NCBI RefSeq assembly: GCF_006937785.1
Contig: NZ_SJEE01000003.1
Location: 207,447-271,446 of the forward strand
From: Pseudanabaena sp. UWO311
GTDB lineage: Bacteria; Cyanobacteriota; Cyanobacteriia; Pseudanabaenales; Pseudanabaenaceae
Direction: 5' to 3'
DNA: 64,000 nucleotides
Part shown: positions 18,577 through 27,579 of the stretch, one piece after another
Position numbering within the stretch: position 1 is the stretch's first letter
Layout: every line of letters begins with the position of its first letter
The notes under the pieces: model-generated
Database searches by the model: none
The model's input: only the letters and a program-made list of their open reading frames with translations
Told to the model about the DNA's origin: nothing
Made by a program: the position numbers and the translations under genes

Positions 18577-19316
18577 CTGCTAAGCTATTACAAACTTTGC
18601 CACTAGACCTCGATCACCAACGCTTGCCCAAACATGTAGCCGTAATTATGGACGGTAACGGACGTTGGGCAAAGCAAAAGGGTATGCCAAGAATTGCGGG
18701 ACATCGACAGGGTGTAGATGCTCTGAAGGATTTATTGCGCTGCTGCAAAGATTGGGGAATTGCGGCATTAACGGTCTATGCTTTTTCTACGGAAAATTGG
18801 AGCCGCCCCGCGCAAGAAGTTGATTTCTTGATGGTTTTATTTGAGCGGATGTTGCGCCGTGAATTGGAGGAAATGTGTCGAGAAGGAGTACGCATTTCCT
18901 TTGTAGGCGATCTAGATTCTTTGTCAAAATCTTTGCGAAATGAGATTGAGCGATCGCAAACTGCGACGGCAAATAATCAGGCGATTCACTTTACGGTGGC
19001 GATCAATTATGGTAGTCGGCGCGAAATTGTGAAGGTATGTCGTCAAATTGCGGAAGCAACTTTGGCTGGTGATGTTAACCCTGAAAATATTGATGAAAAT
19101 CTCTTTGAGCAACATCTCTATACGGCAGGAAATCATAACCCTGATCTATTGATTCGCACTAGTGGCGAAATGCGCTTGAGTAATTTTCTGCTCTGGCAAA
19201 TGGCGTATACGGAAATGTATTTTACAAATACACTTTGGCCAGATTTTAATCGTAGTGAGTTTCACCGAGCGCTGATTGATTATCAAGAACGCGATCGCCG
19301 CTTTGGGAAAGTCTAA
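18573..19316 (+). CDS. uppS: Polyprenyl (undecaprenyl) diphosphate synthase
   Basis: Cis-prenyltransferase that makes the C55 lipid carrier for peptidoglycan and polysaccharides. The motifs are complete: [11 protein letters not shown] (catalytic Asp and pyrophosphate loop, about residues 26-36), [19 protein letters not shown], and the C-terminal [15 protein letters not shown] and DRRFG. The frame is open upstream into cdaA, but the ATG at 18573, in ATGA overlap with the cdaA stop, gives the usual 247 residues. The cdaA-uppS pair couples c-di-AMP synthesis and wall lipid carrier supply in one transcript. Confidence 0.96.
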   Translation: MTAKLLQTLPLDLDHQRLPKHVAVIMDGNGRWAKQKGMPRIAGHRQGVDALKDLLRCCKDWGIAALTVYAFSTENWSRPAQEVDFLMVLFERMLRRELEEMCREGVRISFVGDLDSLSKSLRNEIERSQTATANNQAIHFTVAINYGSRREIVKVCRQIAEATLAGDVNPENIDENLFEQHLYTAGNHNPDLLIRTSGEMRLSNFLLWQMAYTEMYFTNTLWPDFNRSEFHRALIDYQERDRRFGKV

Positions 19317-19326
19317 AAAATATCTA

Positions 19327-19361
19327 AAGAATAAAATCTCACGTAGTGAGATTTTATTCTT
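19327..19361. terminator. Perfect bidirectional terminator between uppS and HPP gene
   Basis: AAGAATAAAATCTCAC (19327-19342) pairs perfectly with 19346-19361 around GTA. The stop codon of the HPP gene (19360-19362) overlaps the right arm. Confidence 0.8.
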
Positions 19362-19923
19362 ACAACCAATGTTTCGGATAAGTACGATCTTCAGAAAGAT
19401 TATTAAAAATCACTGCACACATTACTAAAATTATTGAGCCTTCTAATGTCGGTGTCACTAGAAATTGCCAGTTAGGTTTAGTCATCATGACTACTAGAGC
19501 GACTGCTCCTGATGGAGGGTGTAATGTGCTCGTAAGCTGCATCATACCGATCACCGTGGCAACAGCTATTCCCATAGACAAAGGCGAAGAACCAAAAATA
19601 CTTAAAATTGTCAAAGCAATGAGTGCTGCTAAGAGATTCCCCCCGATGACATTGCGTGGCTGGGCAAAAGGGCTTTCAGGTATACCAAAGATTAAAACGC
19701 TAGTCGCTCCAAAGGGAGCCATGATCAAAGGTGTATTAGCGATTGTCGATAGATAAGCGGTGGCAGCGATCGCTAAACAGCTACCTAACCAACTCCAAAA
19801 AACATGTTTGCGATGCGGTCTTTCAATTGGACAGGTGAGGGGACACGATCGCCATCTGCCAAAGAGTTTAAACCAGTAAGTTTGCCATTTTGATCGCGCT
19901 TTTCGGAAATTCAACATGAACAA
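19360..19923 (-). CDS. HPP family membrane protein
   Basis: Integral membrane protein of 187 residues with four hydrophobic segments. It carries the family signature, STLHPPSGAVALVVMM (about residues 137-152), and the paired PFGATSVLIFGIPESPFAQP (about 72-91). Members of the HPP family have been linked to nitrite transport in chloroplasts and cyanobacteria; that substrate is a family-level inference here, as no nitrate-assimilation gene is adjacent. The N-terminus is basic and soluble (about 1-40). It is convergent with uppS and lies downstream of a flavodiiron gene, with a strong hairpin between. Confidence 0.85.
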   Translation of the reverse strand: MFMLNFRKARSKWQTYWFKLFGRWRSCPLTCPIERPHRKHVFWSWLGSCLAIAATAYLSTIANTPLIMAPFGATSVLIFGIPESPFAQPRNVIGGNLLAALIALTILSIFGSSPLSMGIAVATVIGMMQLTSTLHPPSGAVALVVMMTKPNWQFLVTPTLEGSIILVMCAVIFNNLSEDRTYPKHWL

Positions 19924-19930
19924 ATAAAAA

Positions 19931-19974
19931 ATTGGGGGTAGAATGTCAAGAATCTATGACATTCTACCCCCAAT
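19931..19974 (-). terminator. 18-bp perfect hairpin between flavodiiron and HPP genes
   Basis: ATTGGGGGTAGAATGTCA (19931-19948) pairs exactly with 19957-19974, loop of eight. It lies just upstream of the HPP start on the minus strand, so it could also act in that gene's leader. Confidence 0.6.
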
Positions 19975-20039
19975 GATGAGAGTTTGGCTTTTAAAATGTA
20001 GCCAAATTTACAGATATTTCAACCTTGACTGCTTCTTAA

Positions 20040-20082
20040 ATTACTAAAAAATAGGGCGCTTCGCACCCTGTTTTTTAGTAAT
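20040..20082 (-). terminator. Terminator overlapping the flavodiiron stop
   Basis: ATTACTAAAAAATAGGG (20040-20056) pairs with 20066-20082. The flavodiiron stop (20075-20077) lies in the arm. Confidence 0.7.
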
Positions 20083-21823
20083 GATTACCAATTTTGCGAT
20101 GGTGTGCGGCGGTGAGAGATTCAGGTTTAGAAACTCTGCCTTCCTCCGCGATCGCATAGATGATCCAGTGATCGCTGCATTCCATCCGACTTGTTACCTC
20201 ACATTCCATAAATGCTAGAGCATCGGTGAGGATCGGTGCGCCAAATGACGATAACTGGGTTTTGACACCCTCAAAACGATCGGCACCAGGAGTAAATCTT
20301 TTTAAGAAATGCTGCATCAGTTTTGAATAATTACCATCCTCAAGGACGTTTAGGACAAAGCGATCGCCTACTTGCATAAACGACTCGATCGCCCGATCCT
20401 TTGCAACGGCAACGGTAAAGCCAAGAGGTTTGAAACTAGCTTGGGCAACCCAAGATGCTAGCATTGCACTGCGAGCGCCACCCTTTGCGGCGGAGATGAT
20501 GTACAAACCGCCAGCTAAGCGTCCTAAAGCTTTGTCTAGATCGGCATCGATTGCCTTTAGCTGTTTGATATTTTGTTTGCGAGTGAGCAATTGTCCCAAG
20601 TCAGTACCTGCTTCATCACAGGTTTGGTAGGTTGCTTCGTTAGGATTTTCGCGGACGCGAATAGCTGGAAATGCTGTGACAACGCCCAGATCTTTAAACC
20701 TGTTATTTAACAAATCGATAGAGGAATCTTGATCTCCATGTGGTTCATACAAACCAATTACTTGCTTTTCACTTGCTGCCGCTAAAATTGCGCCGATCGC
20801 AGTTTCTACATGACTATTGGATGCTGGCGGTGTGCAGACGACCAGCCCGGAAGCATGACCGACGAGTTCGCGCAATTCCTGCAAGTCGATCGCCTTTAAA
20901 TCCGCCATTTCCACAGCCACACCAGTTTTAGCGATGCCACGGGCAATTGCCTGCGATAGGCGATCGCAATAGCCATAGTCAGATACATAACAAACAACTA
21001 CATTCGTTTCCCCCTTCGTTTGTGCTTGGCTCCATTGGCGATAGTTTTCTGTTAGTTCTTTGATGTTGTAGCGCAGCAAGGGTCCATGTCCATTGGCGAC
21101 TATTTCCGCCTGTGGTAGGTCATCCATCCGTTTCATCGCCGCAATTACTGACCTCGCATTAGGAGCCATCAAGCATTCGTAATAAAAGCGATAGTCGGGC
21201 GTAATTCTCTTTAAATCCTCATCGTAAACAGCATCACTGCAATAATGCATTCCAAAAATATCGCAGGTATATAAAATCGAGGTGCCGAGATCAAAGGTCA
21301 TCATTGTGTCTGGCCAATGCAAATTTGGCGCGTTCACAAATTGCAAAATATGACCATTTCCCAGATCGACCTGATCGCCATTTTTAACAGCTTGCTGCTT
21401 AAACGGCTGATTGATCAGCTCGGCGAGAAATTGCAAAGCTACTTTGGTTGCCACCACGGTAACATTGGGAGCTAAGGCTAGTATTTCCTTTACCAAGCCA
21501 CTATGGTCTGGCTCTGTATGACTAATTACCAAATAATCAATCTCTGCGGGATTGATTAACCCCTGCAAGGTTTTGAGATATAGTTCACGAAACTTGGCGT
21601 GAGATGTATCGACTAGCGCCAGTTTTTCACCACGAATGATAAAGGAGTTATAGGTTGTACCATTTTGCAAGCCAAACTCGATATCAAAGCGATCTCGATC
21701 CCAGTCAAGCGATCGGATCGTGGTCGTGTCAGCCGCAATTTCGGCTACTTGTATAGTGAGTCGGCGTTCAATCGGCTTCTCTATAACATTTACAATAGAA
21801 GGACTCTCAACAGCAGCAACCAC
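20075..21823 (-). CDS. Flavodiiron protein (diflavin flavoprotein), canonical iron-site type
   Basis: Cytoplasmic electron sink that reduces oxygen to water with electrons from the photosynthetic chain. Three modules: metallo-beta-lactamase-like di-iron domain (about 30-265), flavodoxin-like FMN domain (about 275-420), and C-terminal flavin reductase domain (about 430-582), the extension unique to oxygenic phototrophs. All iron ligands are present: H102, E104, D106 (SHTEPDHSG), H169, D188 and H246, so it is of the Flv3/Flv4 kind and not the ligand-poor Flv1/Flv2 kind. No flv partner is adjacent; Flv1/Flv3 act as heteromers, so a partner is expected elsewhere. Confidence 0.93.
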   Translation of the reverse strand: MVAAVESPSIVNVIEKPIERRLTIQVAEIAADTTTIRSLDWDRDRFDIEFGLQNGTTYNSFIIRGEKLALVDTSHAKFRELYLKTLQGLINPAEIDYLVISHTEPDHSGLVKEILALAPNVTVVATKVALQFLAELINQPFKQQAVKNGDQVDLGNGHILQFVNAPNLHWPDTMMTFDLGTSILYTCDIFGMHYCSDAVYDEDLKRITPDYRFYYECLMAPNARSVIAAMKRMDDLPQAEIVANGHGPLLRYNIKELTENYRQWSQAQTKGETNVVVCYVSDYGYCDRLSQAIARGIAKTGVAVEMADLKAIDLQELRELVGHASGLVVCTPPASNSHVETAIGAILAAASEKQVIGLYEPHGDQDSSIDLLNNRFKDLGVVTAFPAIRVRENPNEATYQTCDEAGTDLGQLLTRKQNIKQLKAIDADLDKALGRLAGGLYIISAAKGGARSAMLASWVAQASFKPLGFTVAVAKDRAIESFMQVGDRFVLNVLEDGNYSKLMQHFLKRFTPGADRFEGVKTQLSSFGAPILTDALAFMECEVTSRMECSDHWIIYAIAEEGRVSKPESLTAAHHRKIGNHY

Positions 21824-21996
21824 GATCTTGTCTCCCTATCTGATTTTCAACTATCTCTAGTCTAATGCTTACTTTTGGACAAGTCCAATTGAATGTGCTA
21901 ATTGATACTATAAGTAACTTACCAAAAACCAAAAATTAGGTAGTTGCACGAAGTGCCGCCACTTAATTTCTGGGCTATAAACCCAAATCCCCTACT

Positions 21997-22491
21997 ATGT
22001 CAGATCTTTACGTTTCATGGGAAGAATATCACGCCAACATCGAGAGATTGGCAGCCCAAATTTATCAATCTCAATGGGAATTCGATCAAATTCTTTGTCT
22101 TGCTAGGGGCGGCTTACGTATTGGTGATGCTCTTTCGCGGATTTACGACAAGCCCCTTGCCATTCTCTCGACCTCTTCCTATGGTGGAAAAGATTTTCAG
22201 GAAAGGGGCAACTTGACGATCGCTAGTAATATCACTATGACTACAGAGACACTTGGCAAAAGGATTTTGCTAGTGGATGATTTAGTAGATTCGGGCGTGA
22301 CTCTTGCGCGGATCTTGGAATGGTTGCAACAACACGAAGAATTTGCAATTACCGAAGTGCGATCAGCAGTTTTGTGGTTTAAGGCTTGCTCTGTGGCTAA
22401 GCCAGACTATTATGTGGATTTCTTGGCGGACAATCCTTGGATTCATCAGCCTTTTGAGAAGTATGAAAAGCTAAATCCTGGTGATCTATAA
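21997..22491 (+). CDS. Phosphoribosyltransferase (xanthine/guanine PRT-like)
   Basis: Type I phosphoribosyltransferase fold, 164 residues. The PRPP-binding loop is ILLVDDLVDSGVTL (about residues 89-102) and an N-terminal CLARGGLRIGDALS motif is typical of the Gpt/Hpt branch; the tail ends WIHQPFEKYEKL. Probably salvages a purine base, but the base cannot be fixed from motifs. It is divergent from the flavodiiron gene and monocistronic. The ATG at 21997 is preferred because translation from it starts at the family N-terminus (VSWEEYHANIERLA). Confidence 0.88.
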   Translation: MSDLYVSWEEYHANIERLAAQIYQSQWEFDQILCLARGGLRIGDALSRIYDKPLAILSTSSYGGKDFQERGNLTIASNITMTTETLGKRILLVDDLVDSGVTLARILEWLQQHEEFAITEVRSAVLWFKACSVAKPDYYVDFLADNPWIHQPFEKYEKLNPGDL

Positions 22492-22535
22492 ATTTTTAAG
22501 CCTTTACTACCATCGACATACGGTCAAACAACCTA

Positions 22536-22991
22536 TCATTTAGCAAGTGTTTTAGCTGCTATTAGTTGTTGGGCTTGCTTGATCCAGATGGACATCTCAC
22601 TAATATCAGGGCATAAATCAGCACGGTTAAAATTCTGCACTTGTAAACGCATAATGTGTTTGTGGAGTTTGTCGAGTGGAGTTTGGGAAAGCTGCTCCAG
22701 TGAGACAATGCCGCTATGTACAATCACACCACAATGCTGACAGCCCACCGCAGGGATTTGTGCTAAATCAGCAAAAGCTAACCATTTGGTTAATAGCTGA
22801 ACTCTCACACCGAGCGCGATCGCAAGAGCTTCTTTTTGGGCTTTGCTACGCCCTGCTTTTTGCAGCAAAGCGTGAGTTGTCGTAACGCCTTTCTTCTTGA
22901 GGTTGTTGCAGTCTTCGGCGTTTAATCCTGGTAGCAGCTCAATGGCAAAGTTCAAGGCTAAAAAAGACTGAGAAGTAGTCAAGGATTTCAT
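22536..22991 (-). CDS. DUF4332 family protein (helix-hairpin-helix-like)
   Basis: Protein of 151 residues with two helix-hairpin-helix-like units, the first at about 20-70 (LLPGLNAEDCNNLKKKGVTT) and the second at about 75-115 (LAQIPAVGCQHCGVIVHSGI). This is the DUF4332 pattern, related to DNA-polymerase-type HhH modules. A role in nucleic-acid binding is inferred only. A CQHC pair (near residue 86) could bind a metal or form a disulfide. It is convergent with the phosphoribosyltransferase gene. Confidence 0.75.
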   Translation of the reverse strand: MKSLTTSQSFLALNFAIELLPGLNAEDCNNLKKKGVTTTHALLQKAGRSKAQKEALAIALGVRVQLLTKWLAFADLAQIPAVGCQHCGVIVHSGIVSLEQLSQTPLDKLHKHIMRLQVQNFNRADLCPDISEMSIWIKQAQQLIAAKTLAK

Positions 22992-23157
22992 TTCGTTAGG
23001 TTTTTAAGAATAATATCTTAGAAGCTTGTATTAAGAGCAGAATCTGTTGCACTGCCATCATCAATGGAACAACCAAGACTGCCTTAAGTCATAATTGATG
23101 TTAATACATCAGATCCTCAGCCCCCCATATATTTGCTTCACCTCTACTAAAGCTATC

Positions 23158-23505
23158 ATGATGAAAACTATATCTGTTGTAACAATTTCTCTTGTTGCTG
23201 CTCTAGCAGTGCCCTTCTCAGCACAGGCTGATACGAGAAAAGCATTCTGTCAATATTTCCCTAATGGCGATTCTAAGCCGAAGGTCTCTATGCCTTGCAC
23301 ATTTTCGATGCGTCAAGGGTTTATTGATGTAATTTGGCAAGATGGAGTAAGAGATAGCTTTCGACCCATATCAGGTCGTCCCATGGTCTACACTGATGAT
23401 CGTGGCGGTATCGTCTATCAACAACGTGGTGAAGAGCAAGCGGATGGAACTAGTGCCAGAATCATGAAAATGGAGAATGGCTCGATTTATATCTGGGGAA
23501 GCTAA
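23158..23505 (+). CDS. Small secreted hypothetical protein
   Basis: No family recognised. The frame is open from 23095, but the ATG pair at 23158/23161 starts a clean signal peptide (MMKTISVVTISLVAALAVPFSAQA, cleavage after AQA). The mature part is about 90 residues with two cysteines (AFCQYFP and MPCTF) that could pair, and several aromatic/Asp-rich strands (DVIWQDGVRDSF, VYTDDRGGIVYQQ). Probably periplasmic. Monocistronic, with a triloop hairpin just after the stop. Confidence 0.6.
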   Translation: MMKTISVVTISLVAALAVPFSAQADTRKAFCQYFPNGDSKPKVSMPCTFSMRQGFIDVIWQDGVRDSFRPISGRPMVYTDDRGGIVYQQRGEEQADGTSARIMKMENGSIYIWGS

Positions 23506-23519
23506 GTTTGTTCTCTAAG

Positions 23520-23548
23520 TTCTCAAAATAGCAACGCCATTTTGAGAA
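23520..23548. terminator. Triloop hairpin after the small secreted-protein gene
   Basis: TTCTCAAAATAGC-AAC-GCCATTTTGAGAA, 13 bp with one mismatch. The shape and tip resemble the right-hand hairpin of repeat family A without its other parts. Confidence 0.5.
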
Positions 23549-23621
23549 GATGTTTTTGTTGCTTTTTCTTGCACTTTATAAATTTTGGTGTTCCTAGAAA
23601 ATCACTAAATTCAACTATTAT

Positions 23622-25622
23622 TTAATCTACAGGCTTGCCAACAGAGTAATTGAGAGCATAGCTCCAACTTAGTAAGCGTAACCACAGACGGGGATTTGAC
23701 GGCTCTAACCAAGTTTGACAACTACGTATGAGTTGAGGCAACCATCCACCTAATAAAGCATTGGCAAAGGAACTGCGGGTAAAGGCTCCATAACTAGAAA
23801 GCCATTTCAACAGATCTTTTGTACCTGCCATTTCAATAATCCAGAGAATAAGCTTTGGATTTTTAAAAGCGGCAATTAGGGCAAGGCGATTGAACATCAA
23901 CCAATTGAGGCGATCTTTGATAAAGAGATCGCTTACGGGTTGCGGCTCATCGGCAAGTAGTCCAAAGAAAGTATTTAGCATTGAATTTACTCGCTCTGGC
24001 GGCAAGTGCATCCCCGTCGGAACCATCATCCCCTTAGAAAATAGCCAAGTAACGGCGATATTGCTTTGATAGGCATTAATTTGCTTGAGGTCATCAGCAC
24101 TTAGCAAATCATGTTTCAATGCAGTATCAAGTAAGGTCGCTAGGCGTGGCAAGTTGCGAACGAGTGATCCAAAGCCAGTAAATACAAGGGGCGATTGCAA
24201 AGAGGCAGCATCACCGATCGCTAAGATCCGATTAAAAGCACATTTTTTAGAATCTTCATTGAGACTGTAATGTCCTGTAATGTAACCGAAAGTTGCTTTC
24301 TTCCAAGTCAGCTTTTCCATATCACAACGTCGATATTCGGGCAAAATCGTGAAGAAGTCCTCATACATTTCTAGCAGCGATCCTGCGTTCTCTGGATGCA
24401 CTTGGTGATAATGGAATAGATAAATTGTCAGTTCATCTTTTTCCGCAGGAAAGAGTTCCCAAATCAACTGCCTTCCCCTTGAGATATCTCCATGACTAAA
24501 CAGCACATCCCCATATTGGGAATCCCATACATGCTTATCAATTCCTTCTAAAACTGCACCTACAGTCGGACAAACACTATCAAAAGCTTGACCTGCGTTA
24601 ATTTGCTGCGCGATCGCAGAAGCCGAGCCCATCGCGTCAATTACTAACCGAGAAGTAATAATTACTTCTGCTTCTGTTTCTAGATTCTTTGCAAAGATAG
24701 TCGCGCTATTGTTATCAATGACAACCTTTTGGAACTCAGTGCGATCGCAAATTACTGCACCATATTGATGTAATTTCTTACTGCAAATTTCTAACAATCG
24801 ATTAGTATCGATCGCAATATTTAAGACCGTTGGCGTATGTAGCACCTTAGCCTTAAGATGTGCTGGATTATTGCTATCAAAAAACTTGTTAAAGCCATCG
24901 ACATATTCCGCCGTAATCATTAATTCAAATTCTTCTTTAGTGAAGAGCCCGAAATCAATAAGATTCTGAAATTCCGCACGAGAAATATTCCATTCGCGGT
25001 TCATTCTTCCAAAAGGGATTCGTTCCACTAGACAAACGCGATATCCCAATTTCGCCATCATCGCCGCATGGATTGCCCCCAATGCACCTCCTAAATAGAC
25101 AATATCGTATTGCAAATCTTGCTTTGGAGAATTTGCTTCTGTAAAGATCACCTTCTTCGGAGTTTCAGGTGATTTCACACTTTCGCGCCAGCGCTTTTCC
25201 CACCAATAGACACGATTGAGATCGTATTCGCCATTAGGAATGCGTTGAAAGAATTTAACTGTAAGCGGATATTCCGCAGCTAATGCTTCAAAAATAGATT
25301 GATTAGGCGCGATCGCAGGTGGCTGCTTATATTCATAAGGAAATGCCTGACGGGCAGCTTTAGTCAAATGATCGAGAAAATCTTTTTCGCCATCCATCGC
25401 CTCATCCGACCAGCGAAACACTTTTAGATAAGTAGTACGTTGTAATGTCCAGAGAAATACTGATAATTGCGCGATCTCACCTGAACGATTTTGGCGATCG
25501 AGGATAAAGCCATGCTTAGCAACGGATTTTTTCCCAAAGGGAGGTTGGTACTCAGTCTGGAGCCATGTTTTCACGGCTGCAACTTGAGGTGTAGGGATTT
25601 CAATGTAAAGTAACTGCTGCAT
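23622..25622 (-). CDS. cruA: CruA-type lycopene cyclase (FAD-dependent)
   Basis: FAD-binding enzyme expected to cyclise lycopene to gamma- or beta-carotene. The N-terminal about 180 residues are an extra domain, then the FAD site (YDIVYLGGALGAIHAAMMAK, about 173-192) and the strong family run ERIPFGRMNREWNISR (about 201-216), shared by CruA and its paralogue CruP. The length of 666 residues with the N-terminal extension favours CruA. In characterised cyanobacteria CruA works with a bound chlorophyll. It ends just before the defence-like gene pair and is convergent with the gene at 23158. CruP or a related oxidoreductase remains possible. Confidence 0.75.
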   Translation of the reverse strand: MQQLLYIEIPTPQVAAVKTWLQTEYQPPFGKKSVAKHGFILDRQNRSGEIAQLSVFLWTLQRTTYLKVFRWSDEAMDGEKDFLDHLTKAARQAFPYEYKQPPAIAPNQSIFEALAAEYPLTVKFFQRIPNGEYDLNRVYWWEKRWRESVKSPETPKKVIFTEANSPKQDLQYDIVYLGGALGAIHAAMMAKLGYRVCLVERIPFGRMNREWNISRAEFQNLIDFGLFTKEEFELMITAEYVDGFNKFFDSNNPAHLKAKVLHTPTVLNIAIDTNRLLEICSKKLHQYGAVICDRTEFQKVVIDNNSATIFAKNLETEAEVIITSRLVIDAMGSASAIAQQINAGQAFDSVCPTVGAVLEGIDKHVWDSQYGDVLFSHGDISRGRQLIWELFPAEKDELTIYLFHYHQVHPENAGSLLEMYEDFFTILPEYRRCDMEKLTWKKATFGYITGHYSLNEDSKKCAFNRILAIGDAASLQSPLVFTGFGSLVRNLPRLATLLDTALKHDLLSADDLKQINAYQSNIAVTWLFSKGMMVPTGMHLPPERVNSMLNTFFGLLADEPQPVSDLFIKDRLNWLMFNRLALIAAFKNPKLILWIIEMAGTKDLLKWLSSYGAFTRSSFANALLGGWLPQLIRSCQTWLEPSNPRLWLRLLSWSYALNYSVGKPVD

Positions 25623-25674
25623 GGCTAAATCAATATCTTCAGTGTTCTAATTTTGGCATATATCGTGATTTGGA

Positions 25675-26355
25675 TCAGACTTGCAAGTTTTCTAACCGCG
25701 TAATCCATTGATTAAAGTGCGGACATTTTTCTCTAATTTTTGCTAACCCAATCTTTTCAACTACTTGAGGCGCTAAACTCGTTTTTAGTTTTTTATATTT
25801 TGGAATAACTTTTTCAAGCCTCTTAGAAGGAGCCGTAGTTACACCTTGGTTGATTAATTCTGGAGAAGAATACCTTCTACATTCTGCTAATAGACGATCA
25901 ATACCTTTCTTATATTGATCATTGTCAGGAAAGTCTTTATACAATTCTTCTAGATCAGTAAATATTAAAGCTTCAAATTCATGTAATTGAATATAGGGTA
26001 TAAATCGATAATGATTAATATCCTTTGCAAAAGCAAATTCTAATGCTTTAACTTTGAGACAAGGATCTAATATTTTACTAGCTTGTTCAAATTTCGGAAA
26101 ATCATTTGGTAATGCATATAGATCAAACATTGTTGTAAGTATTAATGGTTGACTATTTCTCTCTTTCAATAAACGATTAATTTCATTTTTAACTTTTGCA
26201 TAGTTAGCTATTCCTCCTCCTATGCCCTTAGATCTATTTGTTGGTACTAAACTATATTTAGTATTAATATTTAGACATTTTAAATGTTGACGCAAAATAT
26301 TTTTAACAAAGGCTTCTTCTGTTGGCCCTTCTACAAGAATATTTAGAACAACCAT
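25675..26355 (-). CDS. DUF4276 family protein, partner of the AAA ATPase
   Basis: Protein of 226 residues of the DUF4276 family, a TOPRIM-like fold. It opens with the acidic motif LNILVEGPTEEAFVKNIL (Glu at about 8) and has the conserved TMFDLYALPNDFP (about 74-86) and PYIQLHEFEALIFTD (about 119-133), in the place of the TOPRIM acidic centres. It begins three bases after the ATPase gene stop, so the two are cotranscribed. Such ATPase plus DUF4276 pairs recur in bacterial mobile islands and resemble OLD/PARIS-type defence modules, but a nuclease function is inferred. The gene is AT-rich and lacks HIP1 octamers, unlike its neighbours. Confidence 0.85.
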   Translation of the reverse strand: MVVLNILVEGPTEEAFVKNILRQHLKCLNINTKYSLVPTNRSKGIGGGIANYAKVKNEINRLLKERNSQPLILTTMFDLYALPNDFPKFEQASKILDPCLKVKALEFAFAKDINHYRFIPYIQLHEFEALIFTDLEELYKDFPDNDQYKKGIDRLLAECRRYSSPELINQGVTTAPSKRLEKVIPKYKKLKTSLAPQVVEKIGLAKIREKCPHFNQWITRLENLQV

Positions 26356-26358
26356 TAG

Positions 26359-27558
26359 TTATGGTCTCCCGCCAATTACATTTTTATTCCATAGCTCAGA
26401 TAATGAGTATTCTTCTAGCCAATCTTCTAACTCTTCCACAATTAATCTTTTAAAAGAAGATTCTCGACCATTTCTTTCAACAACAATTATGTCTTCTGGC
26501 TCAAAACAATCCACTAATAATGGTGATTGAGTTGCTAAAATTACTTGACAACGATTAGAAACACTATTAATTAAGCTACCGATAATATTAATAGCATAGG
26601 GATGTAAGCCTAACTCTGGTTCATCTAAAATTAAAACATCAGGCAGACTATCAGGAGGTTGTAATAAAAGCGTTACTAAAGCCATTGCTCTTAATGTTCC
26701 ATCCGATGCTTGATATGGACTAAATATCAAATCAGTTCCCTTTTCTCTCCATTGCAAAAGAATTGTATTTCCCACTGGTGCTAGTACAAAATCATCAAAA
26801 AATGGTGCAATTTGCGAAAGCGTTTCTACGATTCTTTGATAATAACGAGGCTCATTATCTCTAACCTTTAGAAGAAATGGTGCTAAATTACCAGCATCTT
26901 CTTTAAGTCGTTGGTTATCATCAATACTCCATCGCTGCTTAAATCGTGCAGTTTGAGATGTGTCATGAAACTGGTGAGTCTCAAAGCTTTGTATTAGATA
27001 AAATATATCTGTAGAAATCTGATTACCTAAGTTTATATCATCAATTAATCGTGATTCTTTATGCCCAGCATCTAATGATTTCCAAGTTGCTAAGCCACTA
27101 AAAGGACTTATATCTATATTTCCTGAATTATCAGAATAGTTTCTTTGTATGGCAGTTCTTAGATTATTACTCCTGACATTTAATAACCCCTGACCTGTCG
27201 AATTACTATAAATATTACGTCGATACTTTTCTTCAGCAAATATAAATGTATCTGATGCAGCGTAAAAAAGTCTAAAGAAATAATCATTTTTGCCTGAAGT
27301 AGTCTCAAAGTTAAGCTCAGCTTCTATCTGTGGAGTAACAGCAGATCCGTCAAAAAGAAAAGAGCTTGCCCCCCCTGATTGCCCAACAAAAAACTGCAAT
27401 TGTCCAGTGCGTTGTATCATCCAACGCAACAATTTAAAAAAGGAAATAAAATTAGATTTACCTGAACCGTTCGCGCCGATTAAAACGTTGATGGGAAATA
27501 AATCTAAATCTAATTCTTTAATTGATTTATAGCCTTTAATGCTGATGTGTTTAAGCAT
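26359..27558 (-). CDS. AAA family (ABC/SMC-type) ATPase of a two-gene module
   Basis: Predicted cytoplasmic ATPase of the RecF/OLD-like AAA_21 type, about 399 residues. Walker A is IGANGSGKSNF (about 28-38), the ABC-like signature is SDGTLRAMAL, Walker B is VLILDEPELGLHP, and the switch is ILATQSPLLVD. The frame is open from a GTG at 27579, but the ATG at 27558 gives the standard N-terminus MLKHISIKGYKSIKELDLDL. The start is 21 bases past the M16 peptidase stop, so it may be read from that transcript. DUF4276 follows three bases after the stop. Likely ATP-driven sensor or motor of a defence pair; phage target unknown. Confidence 0.87.
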   Translation of the reverse strand: MLKHISIKGYKSIKELDLDLFPINVLIGANGSGKSNFISFFKLLRWMIQRTGQLQFFVGQSGGASSFLFDGSAVTPQIEAELNFETTSGKNDYFFRLFYAASDTFIFAEEKYRRNIYSNSTGQGLLNVRSNNLRTAIQRNYSDNSGNIDISPFSGLATWKSLDAGHKESRLIDDINLGNQISTDIFYLIQSFETHQFHDTSQTARFKQRWSIDDNQRLKEDAGNLAPFLLKVRDNEPRYYQRIVETLSQIAPFFDDFVLAPVGNTILLQWREKGTDLIFSPYQASDGTLRAMALVTLLLQPPDSLPDVLILDEPELGLHPYAINIIGSLINSVSNRCQVILATQSPLLVDCFEPEDIIVVERNGRESSFKRLIVEELEDWLEEYSLSELWNKNVIGGRP

Positions 27559-27579
27559 GACGATCGCACAATTGCGCAC

